DNA of 64,000 bases, from positions 682,001 through 746,000 of the forward strand of contig NZ_JAJISC010000001.1 in assembly GCF_024790395.1 (NCBI RefSeq), in the 5' to 3' direction. The DNA comes from Halomonas dongshanensis. GTDB taxonomy: Bacteria; Pseudomonadota; Gammaproteobacteria; Pseudomonadales; Halomonadaceae. Made by a program: the position numbers and the translations under genes. This document shows positions 27,696 to 38,903 of this stretch, one piece after another. Below the pieces are notes generated by a model. The model did no database searches. It was not told the DNA's origin and was given only the letters and a program-made list of their open reading frames with translations. Every line of letters begins with the position of its first letter. Positions within the stretch are counted from its first letter, which is position 1.

Positions 27696-29263
27696 TGTTG
27701 ACCGAGCGTCAAAAACTACCCGTAGGCGTGCAGGCTTTCGACAAGCTGCGCACCGGCGGTTACTACTACGTGGATAAAACGCCGTTGCTGCACCAACTGG
27801 TGGAGGAGGGCGGCTACTACTTTCTCTCCCGGCCACGGCGCTTCGGCAAGAGCATGCTGCTCGATACCTTGCGCTGCCTCTTCGAGGGCCGTGAGGAGCT
27901 GTTCGACGGGCTCTATATTCAGGACAAGTGGGACTGGCAGAAAGCGCACCCGGTGATTCGGCTGAGCTTCGCCGATGGAGTGGTACACAACCGCGAAGCG
28001 CTGGACGTTCGCATTCGTGACCAACTGCTGATTCAGCGCGAGCGGCTGGGCCTAACTGAGCCGCGCCCATCCGATATCCCTGGGGAGTTCTCCGCGCTGA
28101 TCCGCGAGGCGCATCAGCACTTTGGCGAGCGCGTAGTGGTACTGATCGACGAGTACGACAAGCCGATTCTGGATAACATCCTCGACGCCGAGCGTGCCCG
28201 CGAGCTGCGCGAAGGGCTCAAGAACCTTTATAGCGTGCTCAAAGATGCCGACCCGCACTTACGCTTTGTGCTGCTAACAGGGGTTTCCAAATTCAGTAAG
28301 GTGAGTCTGTTTTCGGGGCTTAATAACCTTCGTGATATCACGCTCTCCAGCACTTACGCGACGATTTGCGGCTATACCGATGCCGATATCGACCGCGTCT
28401 TCGCGCCCGAGTTGCCAGGGCTTGATCGCGCTAACATTCAGCGCTGGTATAACGGTTACCGCTGGGGTGGTCAGGAGGTCACAGCGGTCTATAACCCCTT
28501 CGATGTGCTGCTGCTATTCCAAGAGCGCCAGTTCGGGGCGTTCTGGTTCGAGAGCGCGACACCGACGTTTCTAATCGATCTCTTGAAACAGCGTGGCGTG
28601 TTTACCCCGCAGCTGAATCGCTTACAGGCAAAGGCGCAACTGCTTGGACGCTTCGATGTCGATGACATCACCACCGAAGGGCTGCTGTTCCAGACGGGCT
28701 ACCTGACCATTAAAGCCGTGGAAGAGCCGCTGGTAGGCTACCAGCTCTATACGCTGGGCTTTCCCAATCAGGAGGTGGAAAGTAGCCTCAACGAACTATT
28801 GCTACCGGCGTTGGGCCTGCGCGACAGCGAACTTCAGCGCCACCAGTTGGGGTTGATCGACGTGCTGCGCCAGCACGACATCAAAGGCCTTGAAACGCAT
28901 CTCAAAGCCCTCTACGCAGGCCTCCCCCACGACTGGTACCGCAATAACCCCATCGCCCAGTACGAGGGCCACTACGCCAGCGTGTTCTATAGCCACTTTG
29001 CCGCTCTAGGCGTCGGTGTCATCGTAGAAGATGCCAGCCACCATGGCCGAGTAGATATGACCGTCGAGGCGTTCGGGCATCGCTATCTGTTCGAGTTCAA
29101 AGTGGTCGAGCAACTGCCCGAAGGGCGGGCGCTCGCGCAGATCAAGGCACGCGGCTACGCCGACAAATATAGAAGCCAGGGCCTGCCGATCCACTTGGTG
29201 GGTGTGGAGTTCTCCCGAGAGCAGCGCCAGATCGTCGGCTTCGAGGTCGAGACGCTCTGCTGA
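27692..29263 (+). CDS. AAA-ATPase-like / PD-(D/E)XK nuclease-like protein, copy 2
   Basis: A 523-residue paralogue of the preceding gene with the same domains: P-loop RPRRFGKS, Walker B LIDEYDKP, and nuclease residues Asp455, Glu468 and Lys470. Long blocks are identical in protein to copy 1, including the 70 residues around Walker B and nearly the whole nuclease domain. Other blocks, such as the segment between the P-loop domain and Walker B and the region before the nuclease, differ clearly. This mosaic pattern suggests gene conversion between the copies. The ATG overlaps the copy 1 stop, so both are made from one message. Confidence 0.8.
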   Translation: MMLTERQKLPVGVQAFDKLRTGGYYYVDKTPLLHQLVEEGGYYFLSRPRRFGKSMLLDTLRCLFEGREELFDGLYIQDKWDWQKAHPVIRLSFADGVVHNREALDVRIRDQLLIQRERLGLTEPRPSDIPGEFSALIREAHQHFGERVVVLIDEYDKPILDNILDAERARELREGLKNLYSVLKDADPHLRFVLLTGVSKFSKVSLFSGLNNLRDITLSSTYATICGYTDADIDRVFAPELPGLDRANIQRWYNGYRWGGQEVTAVYNPFDVLLLFQERQFGAFWFESATPTFLIDLLKQRGVFTPQLNRLQAKAQLLGRFDVDDITTEGLLFQTGYLTIKAVEEPLVGYQLYTLGFPNQEVESSLNELLLPALGLRDSELQRHQLGLIDVLRQHDIKGLETHLKALYAGLPHDWYRNNPIAQYEGHYASVFYSHFAALGVGVIVEDASHHGRVDMTVEAFGHRYLFEFKVVEQLPEGRALAQIKARGYADKYRSQGLPIHLVGVEFSREQRQIVGFEVETLC

Positions 29264-29294
29264 GCAAGGTAGTTTGTAAACCTGAAATAAGAGT

Positions 29295-29311
29295 GGGGGC
29301 GTTAAGCCCCC
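29295..29311 (+). terminator. Hairpin after the tandem AAA/nuclease pair
   Basis: GGGGGC (29295-29300) pairs with GCCCCC (29306-29311) over a 5-base loop, 31 bases past the stop. The tail is not T-rich. Confidence 0.55.
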
Positions 29312-29358
29312 GGTCTGCATGGTGTCAGAAAGACGTGTGCCAGTGATAAGTGCTTAGG

Positions 29359-29973
29359 CTAGGCGCTAGCCGCCTGCGGCGCTTCTTGCAGTAGCCGTTG
29401 GGAGAGGAACTGCCACTGGTCGTCCCAATATTCGGTGGGCAGACGTTTGAAGTCGCTGCGCACGTACTGAGAAATACGCCCCTCGGCCTGGGCGATCAGC
29501 AGATTGGCAGCGGCGGATGCAGGCAATGTAGGGCGGCGGCCTTCACGTAACTCGGCCTCGCGCAGTACCTGTTTGAGCTGCACTTCGAGGCGCTCGAAGA
29601 GTTGGTGCACGCGCAGCCGCAGCCGCGCGGTTTCACCGGTCAAGACGTCGCCGCCCATCACGCGGGCAAGTCCCGGGTTCTTCTCGGCAAAGCCCAACAC
29701 CAAACGCAACAGCGTACCGCAGCGTTCGGTGGTTTCGGGCACCTCGTCCAGAATCCGCGTGATGCGGGCGAAAATGCTCTCCTCGATGAAATCGATGAGG
29801 CTTTCGAACATCCGCGCTTTGCTCGGAAAGTGGCGGTAGAGTGCGGCTTCCGAAACGCCGACCTGCTTGGCGAGTGCCGCCGTAGTGATGCGCTTGCCGC
29901 TATCCTCTTCGAGCATGATGGCCAGCGCCTGGAGAATCTGCTCGCGGCGGCGTGGTTTGCGTTCATCGCTCAT
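29359..29973 (-). CDS. slmA: Nucleoid occlusion factor SlmA
   Basis: A 204-residue TetR-family protein. The helix-turn-helix is [20 protein letters not shown], then a ligand-type all-helical C-terminal domain. SlmA binds specific chromosomal sites and blocks FtsZ assembly over the nucleoid. It is identified by strong resemblance ([17 protein letters not shown] start) and by its classical place downstream of argB, 20 bases away. It is probably the last gene of the minus-strand run from coaBC. Confidence 0.93.
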   Translation of the reverse strand: MSDERKPRRREQILQALAIMLEEDSGKRITTAALAKQVGVSEAALYRHFPSKARMFESLIDFIEESIFARITRILDEVPETTERCGTLLRLVLGFAEKNPGLARVMGGDVLTGETARLRLRVHQLFERLEVQLKQVLREAELREGRRPTLPASAAANLLIAQAEGRISQYVRSDFKRLPTEYWDDQWQFLSQRLLQEAPQAASA

Positions 29974-29993
29974 GACAAAGCCCTCCTCGGCGC

Positions 29994-30923
<930 letters not shown>

Positions 30924-31076
30924 TTATGGCGAGTGGCGTTTTTAAGCTCTTGTCGCTATAGGCTTTTATATCCCGATTATGTCTCACACGAAGGCGCTGT
31001 TACCGCTTTTTTACCCCCGCTTTACTGCCGCTTATCCTGCTTTATGTCGCTGTGGTAATGCCCGTAGAATCTGCTT

Positions 31077-32474
31077 TTAGATCATGACCTGGATATCCGG
31101 CGCAACGGCTTCGAGCGCTTTGATGAAGCGCTGCTTGATACGCTCGAGGGCGGCCTGCGTCTCGCCCTCGAAGCGCAGCACGAGCATGGGCGTGGTGTTC
31201 GAAGCGCGGCAGAGCCCCCAGCCGTCGGCATAGTCGACGCGGATACCGTCCAGCGTGGTTTTGCTACCTTCGCCGAAGTCGCCCTCGCGGACAAGCGTTT
31301 CGATCAACGCGAACTTGCGCGCCTCATCGACTGGCACGTTGAGCTCCGGCGTGCTCACCGCGCGAGGGAAACACTCGAAGTAGGTGTCGGCATCGAGAGC
31401 CTGTCCGGCGAGAATCTCGAGCAACCGGGCGGCGGCGTAGAGGCCGTCGTCGAAGCCGTACCAGCGCTCCTTGAAGAAGATGTGCCCGCTCATCTCTCCC
31501 GCCAGCAGCGCGCCGGTCTGCTTCATGCGCGCTTTGACCAGCGAGTGCCCGGTGCGCCACATCTCGGGTTTGCCGCCCGCGTCGCGAATCACCTGGCTGA
31601 GCTTGCCGGTACATTTGATATCGAAGATGACGCCCGCCCCTGGCGCACGCGTGAGCAGGTCCCTGGCAAACGCCATGAGCAGCAGGTCGGGGTAGACGAT
31701 CCAGCCCTTGGGTGTGACCACGCCAAGGCGGTCGCCGTCGCCATCGAAGGCGAGGCCAATATCGGCGTCGTGTGCGTTGACGGCCGCAATTAGGTCCTGA
31801 AGGTTTTCGGGCTTGCCAGGGTCAGGGTGGTGGTTCGGGAAGCGGCCGTCGATCTCGGCGTAGAGGGGCACGGTATCGACGCCCAAACGCTCGATCAGCG
31901 CGGGCCCGAGCTCACCGGCAACGCCATTGCCGCAATCGACCACCGCCTTGAGCGGGCGCGCGAGGTGGATGTCTCCAACAATGCGCTCAAGATACGCCGC
32001 GCGAAGGTCGTGAGCGCTGAGCGTGCCTTGGCCGCTATGCAAGTCGTCGTTCTCGATTCGCTCGAAAAGCGCGGTAATACGCTCGTTGGAGAGCGTTTCA
32101 CCTTCGATCACGATCTTGAAGCCGTTGTAGTCGGGTGGGTTGTGGCTGCCAGTGAGCATGACGCCCGAGCGGGTATCGTCCAGCGTATGGGTAGCGAAGT
32201 AGAGCACCGGCGTCGGTACGCGGCCTAGATCGATCACATCGCAGCCCGAGGCGAGCAGGCCGCGCACCAGCGCCGCTTGAAGTCGCTCGCCCGAAAGGCG
32301 TCCGTCTCGCGCCACGGCTACGCGAGTCGTGCCGTGGACGATGACTTCGCTGCCAATGGCGCGGCCGATCCATTCGCTGGTTGCCTCGCTCAAGGTGTCA
32401 TCGACGATGCCGCGAATGTCATAGGCGCGAAAGATCGACGCTGGCACGCGTGAAGACGCTGCAGGTGTCGCCAT
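31077..32474 (-). CDS. algC: Phosphomannomutase/phosphoglucomutase
   Basis: A 465-residue alpha-D-phosphohexomutase, the usual AlgC length. The phosphoserine loop is MLTGSHNPPDYNG, the metal loop is FDGDGDRLGV, the sugar loop is GEMSGHIFF, and the phosphate-binding end is RASNTTPMLVLRFE. It interconverts mannose or glucose 1- and 6-phosphates, feeding LPS, exopolysaccharide and glycan sugar-nucleotides. The ATG at 32474 follows AAGGAG by 10 bases; an upstream in-frame ATG inside dut is less likely. Confidence 0.95.
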   Translation of the reverse strand: MATPAASSRVPASIFRAYDIRGIVDDTLSEATSEWIGRAIGSEVIVHGTTRVAVARDGRLSGERLQAALVRGLLASGCDVIDLGRVPTPVLYFATHTLDDTRSGVMLTGSHNPPDYNGFKIVIEGETLSNERITALFERIENDDLHSGQGTLSAHDLRAAYLERIVGDIHLARPLKAVVDCGNGVAGELGPALIERLGVDTVPLYAEIDGRFPNHHPDPGKPENLQDLIAAVNAHDADIGLAFDGDGDRLGVVTPKGWIVYPDLLLMAFARDLLTRAPGAGVIFDIKCTGKLSQVIRDAGGKPEMWRTGHSLVKARMKQTGALLAGEMSGHIFFKERWYGFDDGLYAAARLLEILAGQALDADTYFECFPRAVSTPELNVPVDEARKFALIETLVREGDFGEGSKTTLDGIRVDYADGWGLCRASNTTPMLVLRFEGETQAALERIKQRFIKALEAVAPDIQVMI

Positions 32475-32512
32475 GGCAATAGGGCTCCTTTGCGAGATGC
32501 TCCTGCTTGAAA

Positions 32513-32971
32513 TCAATACGCGCCGGTGCTGCCGAAGCCGCCGCTACCGCGCGCCGAGTCCTCGAAGCTATCGACGAGCGCAAGCTCGGCCTGCACTACC
32601 GGTACCAGCACGTACTGCGCCAGGCGCTCGAAGGGGGCGAGGGTGAACTCGCTCTGGCCGCGATTCCACACCGAAATCATCAACTCGCCCTGATAGTCGG
32701 AGTCGATCAGCCCGACCAGGTTGCCCAGCACGATGCCGTGCTTATGCCCAAGCCCCGAACGCGGCAAAATCATTCCCGCAAGGTTCGGGTCTGCGATATG
32801 GATCGCAAGCCCCGTGCGCACCAGTTGACAGTCGCCGGGGACAAGGGTGAGCGGTGCATCGAGCAGCGCGCGCAGGTCCATGCCCGCCGAGCCTTGAGTG
32901 GCGTAGTGGGGCAGATAATCGCGCAGGCGTTCATCCAGCAGTTTGCATTGAAGACGAGGACGAACGGACAT
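32513..32971 (-). CDS. dut: dUTP diphosphatase
   Basis: A 152-residue trimeric dUTPase that hydrolyses dUTP to dUMP, keeping uracil out of DNA. Five conserved motifs are visible, including [33 protein letters not shown] and the C-terminal [10 protein letters not shown] arm. It starts overlapping the coaBC stop, and sits 38 bases before algC. Confidence 0.97.
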   Translation of the reverse strand: MSVRPRLQCKLLDERLRDYLPHYATQGSAGMDLRALLDAPLTLVPGDCQLVRTGLAIHIADPNLAGMILPRSGLGHKHGIVLGNLVGLIDSDYQGELMISVWNRGQSEFTLAPFERLAQYVLVPVVQAELALVDSFEDSARGSGGFGSTGAY

Positions 32972-34260
32972 CAGGAAGCTCCAGGAGGCGTGGGAGAAAG
33001 AGACATAGACGAAGAGGTATCGAGCAGGTCAAACGCGCGCTGGATGACGGTCTCGGCCAGAGCACTTTTGGGCTGAGGCGGCTGGGTATCGCTCTCCACG
33101 CCCTCTGGCGTGCGCCACAAAAGCCAAGCAGCGTTGTCGTCGCTACCAAAGCCGAGCCCTGCTTGCGACACGTCGTTGGCCACGATCATGTCGAGGCCTT
33201 TACGCGTGAGCTTATCGCGGGCGTAGTCTTGGGTGTCACGCGTCTCGGCGGCAAAGCCGACCACGAAGGGGCGCTTGGGTGCTGCTAGCGCCGCTACCTC
33301 GGCCACGATATCGGGATTTTTTACCAGCGTAAGCGTCAAGGTCTCGCTGTCGCCGCGCTTTTTCATCTTGTGCTCGGCAACGTGCTCGGCGCGGTAGTCG
33401 GCAACGGCGGCGCAGGCGATGAACAGATCGGCCGTGGGAGCTAAGCGCTGCGCTTCAGTATGCATGTCGAGCGCTGAGGTGACATCGATGCGCGTCACGC
33501 CGCTAGGCGTCGCCAGCGACACCGGCCCGCTGATCAACGTGACCTTCGCACCAGCGGCATGCGCGGCGGCGGCCAGAGCGTAGCCCATCTTGCCGGAGCT
33601 GTGATTGGAGAGGTAGCGCACCGGATCCAGGGCTTCGCGCGTGGGGCCTGCGGTGATGACCACATGACGATTACGCGTGTCCGCTGCGGTCATGGCCGAC
33701 GATGCAAGGCGGTCGAAGAGCGAGGTGACGATCTCCTCGGGCTCGCTCATGCGTCCAGGGCCAACGTCGCCGCAGGCTTGGTCCCCCGCGCCGGGGCCGA
33801 TCGGCTGCCAGCCATCTTCGGCGAGTAGCGCGATGTTGCGCTGGGTAGCGCGGTGACGCCACATGGCCTGGTTCATGGCGGGGGCGATCAGCTTGGGGGC
33901 TTCGCTGGCGAGGCACAGCGTGGTCAGCAGATCGTCGGCCATGCCGTTAACCAAACGCGCGATGAGGTCGGCCGTGGCGGGAGCAATCAAAATGGCATCG
34001 GCCCAGCGAGCGAGTTCGATATGGCCCATGCCCGCTTCGGCTTCTGGGTCGAGCAGTGAGGTGCGCACCGGCTCGCCCGAGAGCGCTTGAAGCGTTAGCG
34101 GCGTAATGAAGGCTTGTGCACCCTCGGTCATGACCACGCGTACTTCGCAGCCCGCCTGCTTGAGCAAGCGGACGATCAACGCACTCTTATAGGCGGCAAT
34201 ACCGGCGCTGATACCTAGCAGGATGCGCTTTCCGGCCAGCGTCGAAGAGGGAGTCGCCAT
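32971..34260 (-). CDS. coaBC: Phosphopantothenoylcysteine decarboxylase/synthetase
   Basis: A 429-residue bifunctional coenzyme A enzyme. The N-terminal flavin CoaC half has [12 protein letters not shown] and ends near residue 190; the [10 protein letters not shown]-type decarboxylase motif appears as [10 protein letters not shown]. The C-terminal CoaB half begins with [20 protein letters not shown]. The ATG at 34260 is used; a TTG at 34284 is an alternative, and neither has a clear ribosome site. It is divergent from radC, as in many gammaproteobacteria. Confidence 0.95.
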   Translation of the reverse strand: MATPSSTLAGKRILLGISAGIAAYKSALIVRLLKQAGCEVRVVMTEGAQAFITPLTLQALSGEPVRTSLLDPEAEAGMGHIELARWADAILIAPATADLIARLVNGMADDLLTTLCLASEAPKLIAPAMNQAMWRHRATQRNIALLAEDGWQPIGPGAGDQACGDVGPGRMSEPEEIVTSLFDRLASSAMTAADTRNRHVVITAGPTREALDPVRYLSNHSSGKMGYALAAAAHAAGAKVTLISGPVSLATPSGVTRIDVTSALDMHTEAQRLAPTADLFIACAAVADYRAEHVAEHKMKKRGDSETLTLTLVKNPDIVAEVAALAAPKRPFVVGFAAETRDTQDYARDKLTRKGLDMIVANDVSQAGLGFGSDDNAAWLLWRTPEGVESDTQPPQPKSALAETVIQRAFDLLDTSSSMSLSPTPPGAS

Positions 34261-34376
34261 CGTGTAGCCCGCACCGTCGTTCAATAAGGAGGCTTACCAT
34301 ACCATTCGCAGGCGCGATTTGGCATGCTGGGGGGAAGAATTCCAAGAGCGGTAAAAACGCCGAATGGGGAGCCACG

Positions 34377-35051
34377 ATGGGGATCAACCACTGGCCGCAG
34401 GACGAGCGGCCACGCGAGAAACTACTTAGCCGCGGTGCCGAGGCGCTATCTGACGCGGAGCTTCTGGCCATCTTTTTGCGCGTGGGGGTACAGGGGCGCT
34501 CCGCCGTCGATCTGGCGCGTGACCTGCTCGCCCGCTTTGGCGGCCTGAGGCCGCTGCTCGAAGCCGACCAGCGCCATTTCTGCGCCGCCCACGGCCTCGG
34601 GGTAGCCAAGTTCGCTCAGCTTCAGGCCACGCTCGAACTGTCACGGCGCCACTTGGCAAGCCAACTGGCAAAAGGCAATGCCCTGACCTCGCCGTCGTTG
34701 GTGCGTCATTACCTAAGCGCGCAGATGCGCCACTTGGCTCATGAGGAGTTCGCCGTGCTGTTTTTGGATACCCAGCACCGCATCATCCGCTTTGAGTCGC
34801 TGTTTCGCGGCACCCTGGATAGCGCTGCCGTCTACCCCCGTGAGGTGGCCAAACGCGCCCTCGAACTCAACGCTGGCGCGCTGATTCTGGCGCACAACCA
34901 CCCGTCAGGCGTGGCCGAGCCCAGCGATGCCGACCGGCGCATCACCGAGCGGCTGCGCGAGGCGTTGGGGCTTTTCGACGTGCGCGTGCTCGATCACTTC
35001 GTGGTCGGCGATGGCGACGTGGTATCGTTTGCCGAGCGCGGGTGGCTGTAA
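34377..35051 (+). CDS. radC: RadC family protein (JAMM motif)
   Basis: A 224-residue RadC/YicR protein. An N-terminal helix-hairpin-helix region (about 15-90) is followed by the MPN domain with the JAMM zinc motif [15 protein letters not shown]. The family was once linked to DNA repair, but that role is disputed. It lies divergent to coaBC and precedes rpmB and rpmG. Confidence 0.93.
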   Translation: MGINHWPQDERPREKLLSRGAEALSDAELLAIFLRVGVQGRSAVDLARDLLARFGGLRPLLEADQRHFCAAHGLGVAKFAQLQATLELSRRHLASQLAKGNALTSPSLVRHYLSAQMRHLAHEEFAVLFLDTQHRIIRFESLFRGTLDSAAVYPREVAKRALELNAGALILAHNHPSGVAEPSDADRRITERLREALGLFDVRVLDHFVVGDGDVVSFAERGWL

Positions 35052-35152
35052 ATGGGCGGTAAAACAATTTGCCGCCGCTAATCCTTGCCGCCACGATGGT
35101 GAACGGTATCCGCGTAAAAATGGCCTTTTTCGCCCTTTTTGGTTCGATTTAC

Positions 35153-35181
35153 TTGCCGCTTTCTAGCCACTCTGGTATAAA
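35153..35181 (+). promoter_or_regulatory. Sigma-70 promoter of rpmB-rpmG
   Basis: TTGCCG (35153-35158), a 17-base spacer, and TATAAA (35176-35181). Good -10, optimal spacing, and a 126-base leader before rpmB. Confidence 0.75.
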
Positions 35182-35307
35182 GTGCCACCTTTGAACTTGG
35201 GTTGAATAACGGGCTTGGGTACACACAGGCGGTTAACTGCGTCAACGTCCTCCCTGCTCCGGTTTGCCCGACAGTTTTGAACAACTCGCCAGCGGTTGGA
35301 GGCTCTC

Positions 35308-35544
35308 ATGTCCAAAGTATGTCAGGTTACCGGCAAGCGCCCGGTATCCGGTAACAATGTTTCTCACTCCCAGCGTAAGACGCGTCGTCGCTTCTTGCCG
35401 AACCTGCACACCCACCGTTTTTGGGTGGAGTCCGAAAACCGCTTCGTCAAGCTGCGCGTCTCTTCCAAGGGCATGCGTATCATCGACAAGAAAGGTATCG
35501 AGACGGTTCTGGCTGATATCCGCAAGCGCGGCGAAGCCATCTAA
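35308..35544 (+). CDS. rpmB: 50S ribosomal protein L28
   Basis: A 78-residue ribosomal protein matching L28 throughout ([20 protein letters not shown] start). It lacks the paired cysteines of zinc-binding L28 forms, having only one Cys. GGAGG lies 8 bases before the ATG at 35308. It is co-transcribed with rpmG 66 bases downstream. Confidence 0.98.
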   Translation: MSKVCQVTGKRPVSGNNVSHSQRKTRRRFLPNLHTHRFWVESENRFVKLRVSSKGMRIIDKKGIETVLADIRKRGEAI

Positions 35545-35610
35545 GACGCTGTCTTACTCACGCGACGCTGTCTGCATACACGTAATCGCTAATTCTGGGA
35601 GAGTTGAACC

Positions 35611-35766
35611 ATGCGCGATAAGATCAAGTTGGTGTCCAGTGCCGGTACAGGTCACTTCTACACCACCGATAAGAACAAGCGGAACACTCCGGACAAGTTC
35701 GAGTTCAAGAAGTACGATCCGGTTGTCCGTAAGCACGTGATCTACAAGGAAGCCAAGATCAAGTAA
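35611..35766 (+). CDS. rpmG: 50S ribosomal protein L33
   Basis: A 51-residue ribosomal protein, from [20 protein letters not shown] to VIYKEAKIK. It has no cysteines, so it is the zinc-independent type of L33. A GGGAGAG site is 8 bases before the ATG. A strong terminator follows the stop. Confidence 0.97.
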   Translation: MRDKIKLVSSAGTGHFYTTDKNKRNTPDKFEFKKYDPVVRKHVIYKEAKIK

Positions 35767-35810
35767 TCGCTCTGAGCGATGATCGGCTTTCACCGCAGGC
35801 TTGCCTGTCG

Positions 35811-35839
35811 AAAAACCCGGCTCTCGAAGCCGGGTTTTT
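35811..35839 (+). terminator. Terminator of rpmB-rpmG
   Basis: A 12-bp stem (35811-35822 with 35828-35839) that includes an A-run and T-run, with a 5-base loop. Classic rho-independent form, possibly bidirectional. Confidence 0.93.
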
Positions 35840-35922
35840 GTTTGCGTGCTTTTTTGCGTATGCGCCTTTCGCTTATACAATGAGCGCTCACCTCTTTTGA
35901 TGACTTACCGATAGCGAGCACG

Positions 35923-36750
35923 ATGCCCGAGCTACCCGAAGTCGAAACTACCCGCCGCGGTATCGCCCCCTACGTCGAGGGGCAGGCGGTCACGCGAGTG
36001 AACGTTCATCAGCCCCGTCTGCGCGTGCCGGTGCCCGATGATCTTGCTGCGCAGCTGACCGGCGCGCGCATCGGCAGCATCGCGCGGCGGGCCAAGTACC
36101 TACAGATTCCCGTCGAGCGTGAGGCATCATCGCGTCTGCTGCTTTGGCATTTGGGCATGTCGGGGAGTTTGCGTATTGCCCGGGCTGAGGAGGCGCTCAA
36201 AAAGCACGACCACCTCGAGCTTGGGTTCGATAACGGCTATACGCTGCGCTACCACGATCCGCGCCGTTTCGGCTTCGTCGATTGGCAGCAGGGCGATGCG
36301 CTGAGTGACCCTCGCCTTGCTCATCTGGGGCCAGAGCCACTTTCGGAAGATTTCGACGGGGCGCTACTCTACGCGCTATCGCGGGGTAAGCGCGCCGCGA
36401 TCAAGCCCTTTTTGATGGATAACAGCGTGGTCGTGGGCGTTGGCAATATTTACGCGTCTGAGGCGCTGTTCATGGCCGGTATCGACCCGCGCCGCGCGGC
36501 CGGGCGCGTCTCGCTTGCGCGCTACGAACGCTTGGCCCAGGCGGCCAAGGAAGTGCTCGCTGCCGCCATCGTTCAAGGTGGCACGACGCTTCGCGATTTC
36601 GTCAGCGGGCAGGGCGAGCCGGGCTATTTTGCCCAGCGCCTGTTTGTCTACGGGCGCGAAGGCCAGCCGTGCCAGCGCTGCGGTACCACGCTGCGCCGGG
36701 TGACGCTTGGCCAGCGTGCCAGTGTCTTCTGCCCTCAGTGCCAGCGCTAG
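35923..36750 (+). CDS. mutM: Formamidopyrimidine-DNA glycosylase
   Basis: A 275-residue Fpg glycosylase/AP lyase that removes oxidised purines such as 8-oxoguanine. After Met removal the N-terminal Pro and Glu ([12 protein letters not shown]) are the catalytic residues. The helix-two-turn-helix region follows [14 protein letters not shown], and the C-terminal zinc finger carries C-x2-C (CQRC) and C-x2-C (CPQC). It is in the conserved rpmB-rpmG-mutM order. Confidence 0.97.
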   Translation: MPELPEVETTRRGIAPYVEGQAVTRVNVHQPRLRVPVPDDLAAQLTGARIGSIARRAKYLQIPVEREASSRLLLWHLGMSGSLRIARAEEALKKHDHLELGFDNGYTLRYHDPRRFGFVDWQQGDALSDPRLAHLGPEPLSEDFDGALLYALSRGKRAAIKPFLMDNSVVVGVGNIYASEALFMAGIDPRRAAGRVSLARYERLAQAAKEVLAAAIVQGGTTLRDFVSGQGEPGYFAQRLFVYGREGQPCQRCGTTLRRVTLGQRASVFCPQCQR

Positions 36751-36801
36751 GCTGGTGCTGCACCCTTTTTAGTTTTGTCGATCGTTTCGGAGATCAACGC
36801 T

Positions 36802-37992
36802 GTGACCCAACGCCTGCGTCTTAACAAGCATGCCGACCGCCGCCTCAAAGCGGGGCACCTGTGGATCTACTCCAATGAGGTGGATACCAAGGAAACGCCG
36901 CTGAAGGACTTCGCCCCCGGTGAAACGGCGTTGGTCGAAGCGGCCAACGGCAGGGCCCTTGGCGTCGCCTACGTCAATCCGCACTCGCTGATCTGCGCGC
37001 GGGTGATGTCGCGCGACCCCGACATGCGTCTGGATCGCTCACTTTTCGTCCACCGCTTCAATCAGGCGCTGGCACTGCGTGAACAGATGTTCGATAAGCC
37101 CTTCTACCGCCTGGTTCACGGTGAAGGCGACCTGCTGCCGGGGCTGATCATCGACCGCTTTGGTAGCGTGCTGGTCGTGCAGCTCAACACGGCCGGTATG
37201 CAGCACCTGGCCGACGCCATCGTCGATGCGCTGGAGAAAGTGGTCAAACCCGAGGTCATCGTCTTCCGTAACGATACCGGTGGGCGGCGTCAGGAAGGCC
37301 TGGAAGCCCAGGTCGAAGTGGTCAAGGGCGTGCTGCCCGACGAAGTGCTCATCGAAGAGAACGGCGTGCGCTTTGCGGTGCCGGTAATCGAAGGCCAGAA
37401 AACCGGCTGGTTCTTCGATCACCGCGTCAACCGTGAGTGGCTTAACCGCCAGGTGGCGGGCAAGCGCGTGCTCGACGTCTTCAGCTACATCGGCGGCTGG
37501 GGCGTGCAAGCGGCGGCCAATGGCGCCTCTGAGGTGCTGTGTATCGATGCCTCTAACACGGCGCTTGAGCGCGTGGCACGTAACGCCGAGCTCAACGGCC
37601 TACACGAGCAGGTCGCCATCGGCGAAGGTGACGCCTTTGAGGCACTGGCCGCGCTGAAAGCCGAGGGCGAGCAGTTCGACGTCATCGTCCTCGACCCGCC
37701 GGCGTTCATCAAAAAGCGTAAGGATATTCCCAACGGCGAGCGCGCCTACGCGCGACTCAATCGCGAGGCGATGCGACTGCTGGGGCGCGATGGCCTGCTG
37801 ATCTCGGCCTCTTGCTCCATGCATCTCGCCCACGAGCGCTTGGTCGAGGTGGTGCGCGGGGCGGTACGCCACCAGGATCGCCACGGCCAGATCGTGTTCC
37901 AAGGCCACCAGGGGCCGGATCACCCGATCCACCCGGCGATTCCCGAAACCGCCTATCTCAAGGCGCTCGGGGTTCGCGTTTTCCGCGACTGA
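36802..37992 (+). CDS. rlmI: 23S rRNA (cytosine-1962-C5)-methyltransferase
   Basis: A 396-residue SAM-dependent RNA methyltransferase. An N-terminal PUA-like domain (about 1-80) is followed by a linker and the catalytic domain with VLDVFSYIGGWGVQAA, the acceptor motif VLDPPAFIKK and the SASCSMH loop containing the catalytic cysteine. The GTG at 36802 is chosen because GGAG lies 9 bases upstream; a TTG at 36775 is possible. Confidence 0.9.
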   Translation: MTQRLRLNKHADRRLKAGHLWIYSNEVDTKETPLKDFAPGETALVEAANGRALGVAYVNPHSLICARVMSRDPDMRLDRSLFVHRFNQALALREQMFDKPFYRLVHGEGDLLPGLIIDRFGSVLVVQLNTAGMQHLADAIVDALEKVVKPEVIVFRNDTGGRRQEGLEAQVEVVKGVLPDEVLIEENGVRFAVPVIEGQKTGWFFDHRVNREWLNRQVAGKRVLDVFSYIGGWGVQAAANGASEVLCIDASNTALERVARNAELNGLHEQVAIGEGDAFEALAALKAEGEQFDVIVLDPPAFIKKRKDIPNGERAYARLNREAMRLLGRDGLLISASCSMHLAHERLVEVVRGAVRHQDRHGQIVFQGHQGPDHPIHPAIPETAYLKALGVRVFRD

Positions 37993-38045
37993 TCGCGCTT
38001 GGCGCAGTCGGTCGATGACGCCGTATTTACCGCGAGGAGCAAGCG

Positions 38046-38483
38046 ATGAGCTGGGTGCTGCCGGATCCTTACCGTATGGAGATCGTCGTCGATGAGGGCG
38101 CCATCGACGCCTATGGACACGTCAACAACGGTGAGTATCTGCGCTGGATCGAGCAGATCAGTTGGGCGCACTCCGAAGCGCTGGGACTATCGCTTGCGCG
38201 TTACCGCGAACTCGATCGAGCGATGGTCGTACAGCGCCACGAGATCGACTATCACGCCGCGGCCTTTGCCGGTGAGGCGCTGATACTTGCGACCTGGATC
38301 GTCGCCTGCGATGGCCGCTTCACCCTAACGCGGCGCTTTCAGCTACGCCGCCAGCGCGATGAACGCACCCTCATGACGGCGCGCACGCGCTTTGCCTGTG
38401 TCGCACTCAGCAGCGGGCGCCCCAAGCGGCTGCCCGACGAGTACCGGCGCCTCTACGGCGATGCCGTCGTGCCAGAGGCGTAG
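38046..38483 (+). CDS. Acyl-CoA thioesterase, hotdog fold
   Basis: A 145-residue 4-hydroxybenzoyl-CoA-thioesterase-like protein. The active-site region is DAYGHVNNGEYLRWIEQ, the family D-x-x-G-H-V-N-N motif with catalytic Asp. GAGGAG precedes the ATG by about 8 bases. It follows rlmI by 53 bases. The acyl-CoA substrate cannot be told. Confidence 0.85.
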   Translation: MSWVLPDPYRMEIVVDEGAIDAYGHVNNGEYLRWIEQISWAHSEALGLSLARYRELDRAMVVQRHEIDYHAAAFAGEALILATWIVACDGRFTLTRRFQLRRQRDERTLMTARTRFACVALSSGRPKRLPDEYRRLYGDAVVPEA

Positions 38484-38504
38484 TACCTAGAGGCATTCGA
38501 AGGT

Positions 38505-38747
38505 TCAATAGTGGGGCGGCAACTCGTCTTCCGGGCGCGGCGTACGGCCCTGGTCTTGCAGCGTTTGATGCTGTTCGCGCAGGCGCTCGCGCATCAGCAC
38601 GCTTAGCTGTTCGAGTTTTTCCAGGCGGCGCTCTTGCTGGGCCACCGCCTGATCCAGCGTATCCAGCCAGTGTTCCTGGTAAGCCAGTCGACTCTCCAGC
38701 GATTCAAGATGTTGCATTAGCTCGGCAGACGAAAAATCGTGGCTCAT
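38505..38747 (-). CDS. slyX: SlyX family protein
   Basis: An 80-residue, almost wholly coiled-coil protein with the family start [19 protein letters not shown] and the C-terminal PPHY motif. Its function is unknown; in enterobacteria it is found near slyD. It is convergent with the thioesterase gene and divergent from the cold-shock-domain gene. Confidence 0.9.
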   Translation of the reverse strand: MSHDFSSAELMQHLESLESRLAYQEHWLDTLDQAVAQQERRLEKLEQLSVLMRERLREQHQTLQDQGRTPRPEDELPPHY

Positions 38748-38903
38748 GGTACTATGTCACTCGGTGTGGTAGGCCCGGCGCCGGTAGTCGTCATTAAGGT
38801 GAAGTTGGCGCCGTTTGATGGGCCCGCTGCATGCAGGCAGGAACCCGTTTACCGGGTATTGTCTTCATCTGTCATCGATACAACAAGAGAGCTTTCATCA
38901 TCT

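Noticed and set aside
27240-28070. A 276-codon open frame antisense to the tandem AAA/nuclease genes
   Set aside because: It overlaps two well-supported genes across their junction, has a low-complexity Arg/Ser-rich translation and no ribosome site. It is a high-GC shadow.
26097-29263. Insertion sequence or transposon
   Set aside because: The repeated DNA comes from two paralogous coding genes. No terminal inverted repeats or transposase were seen.
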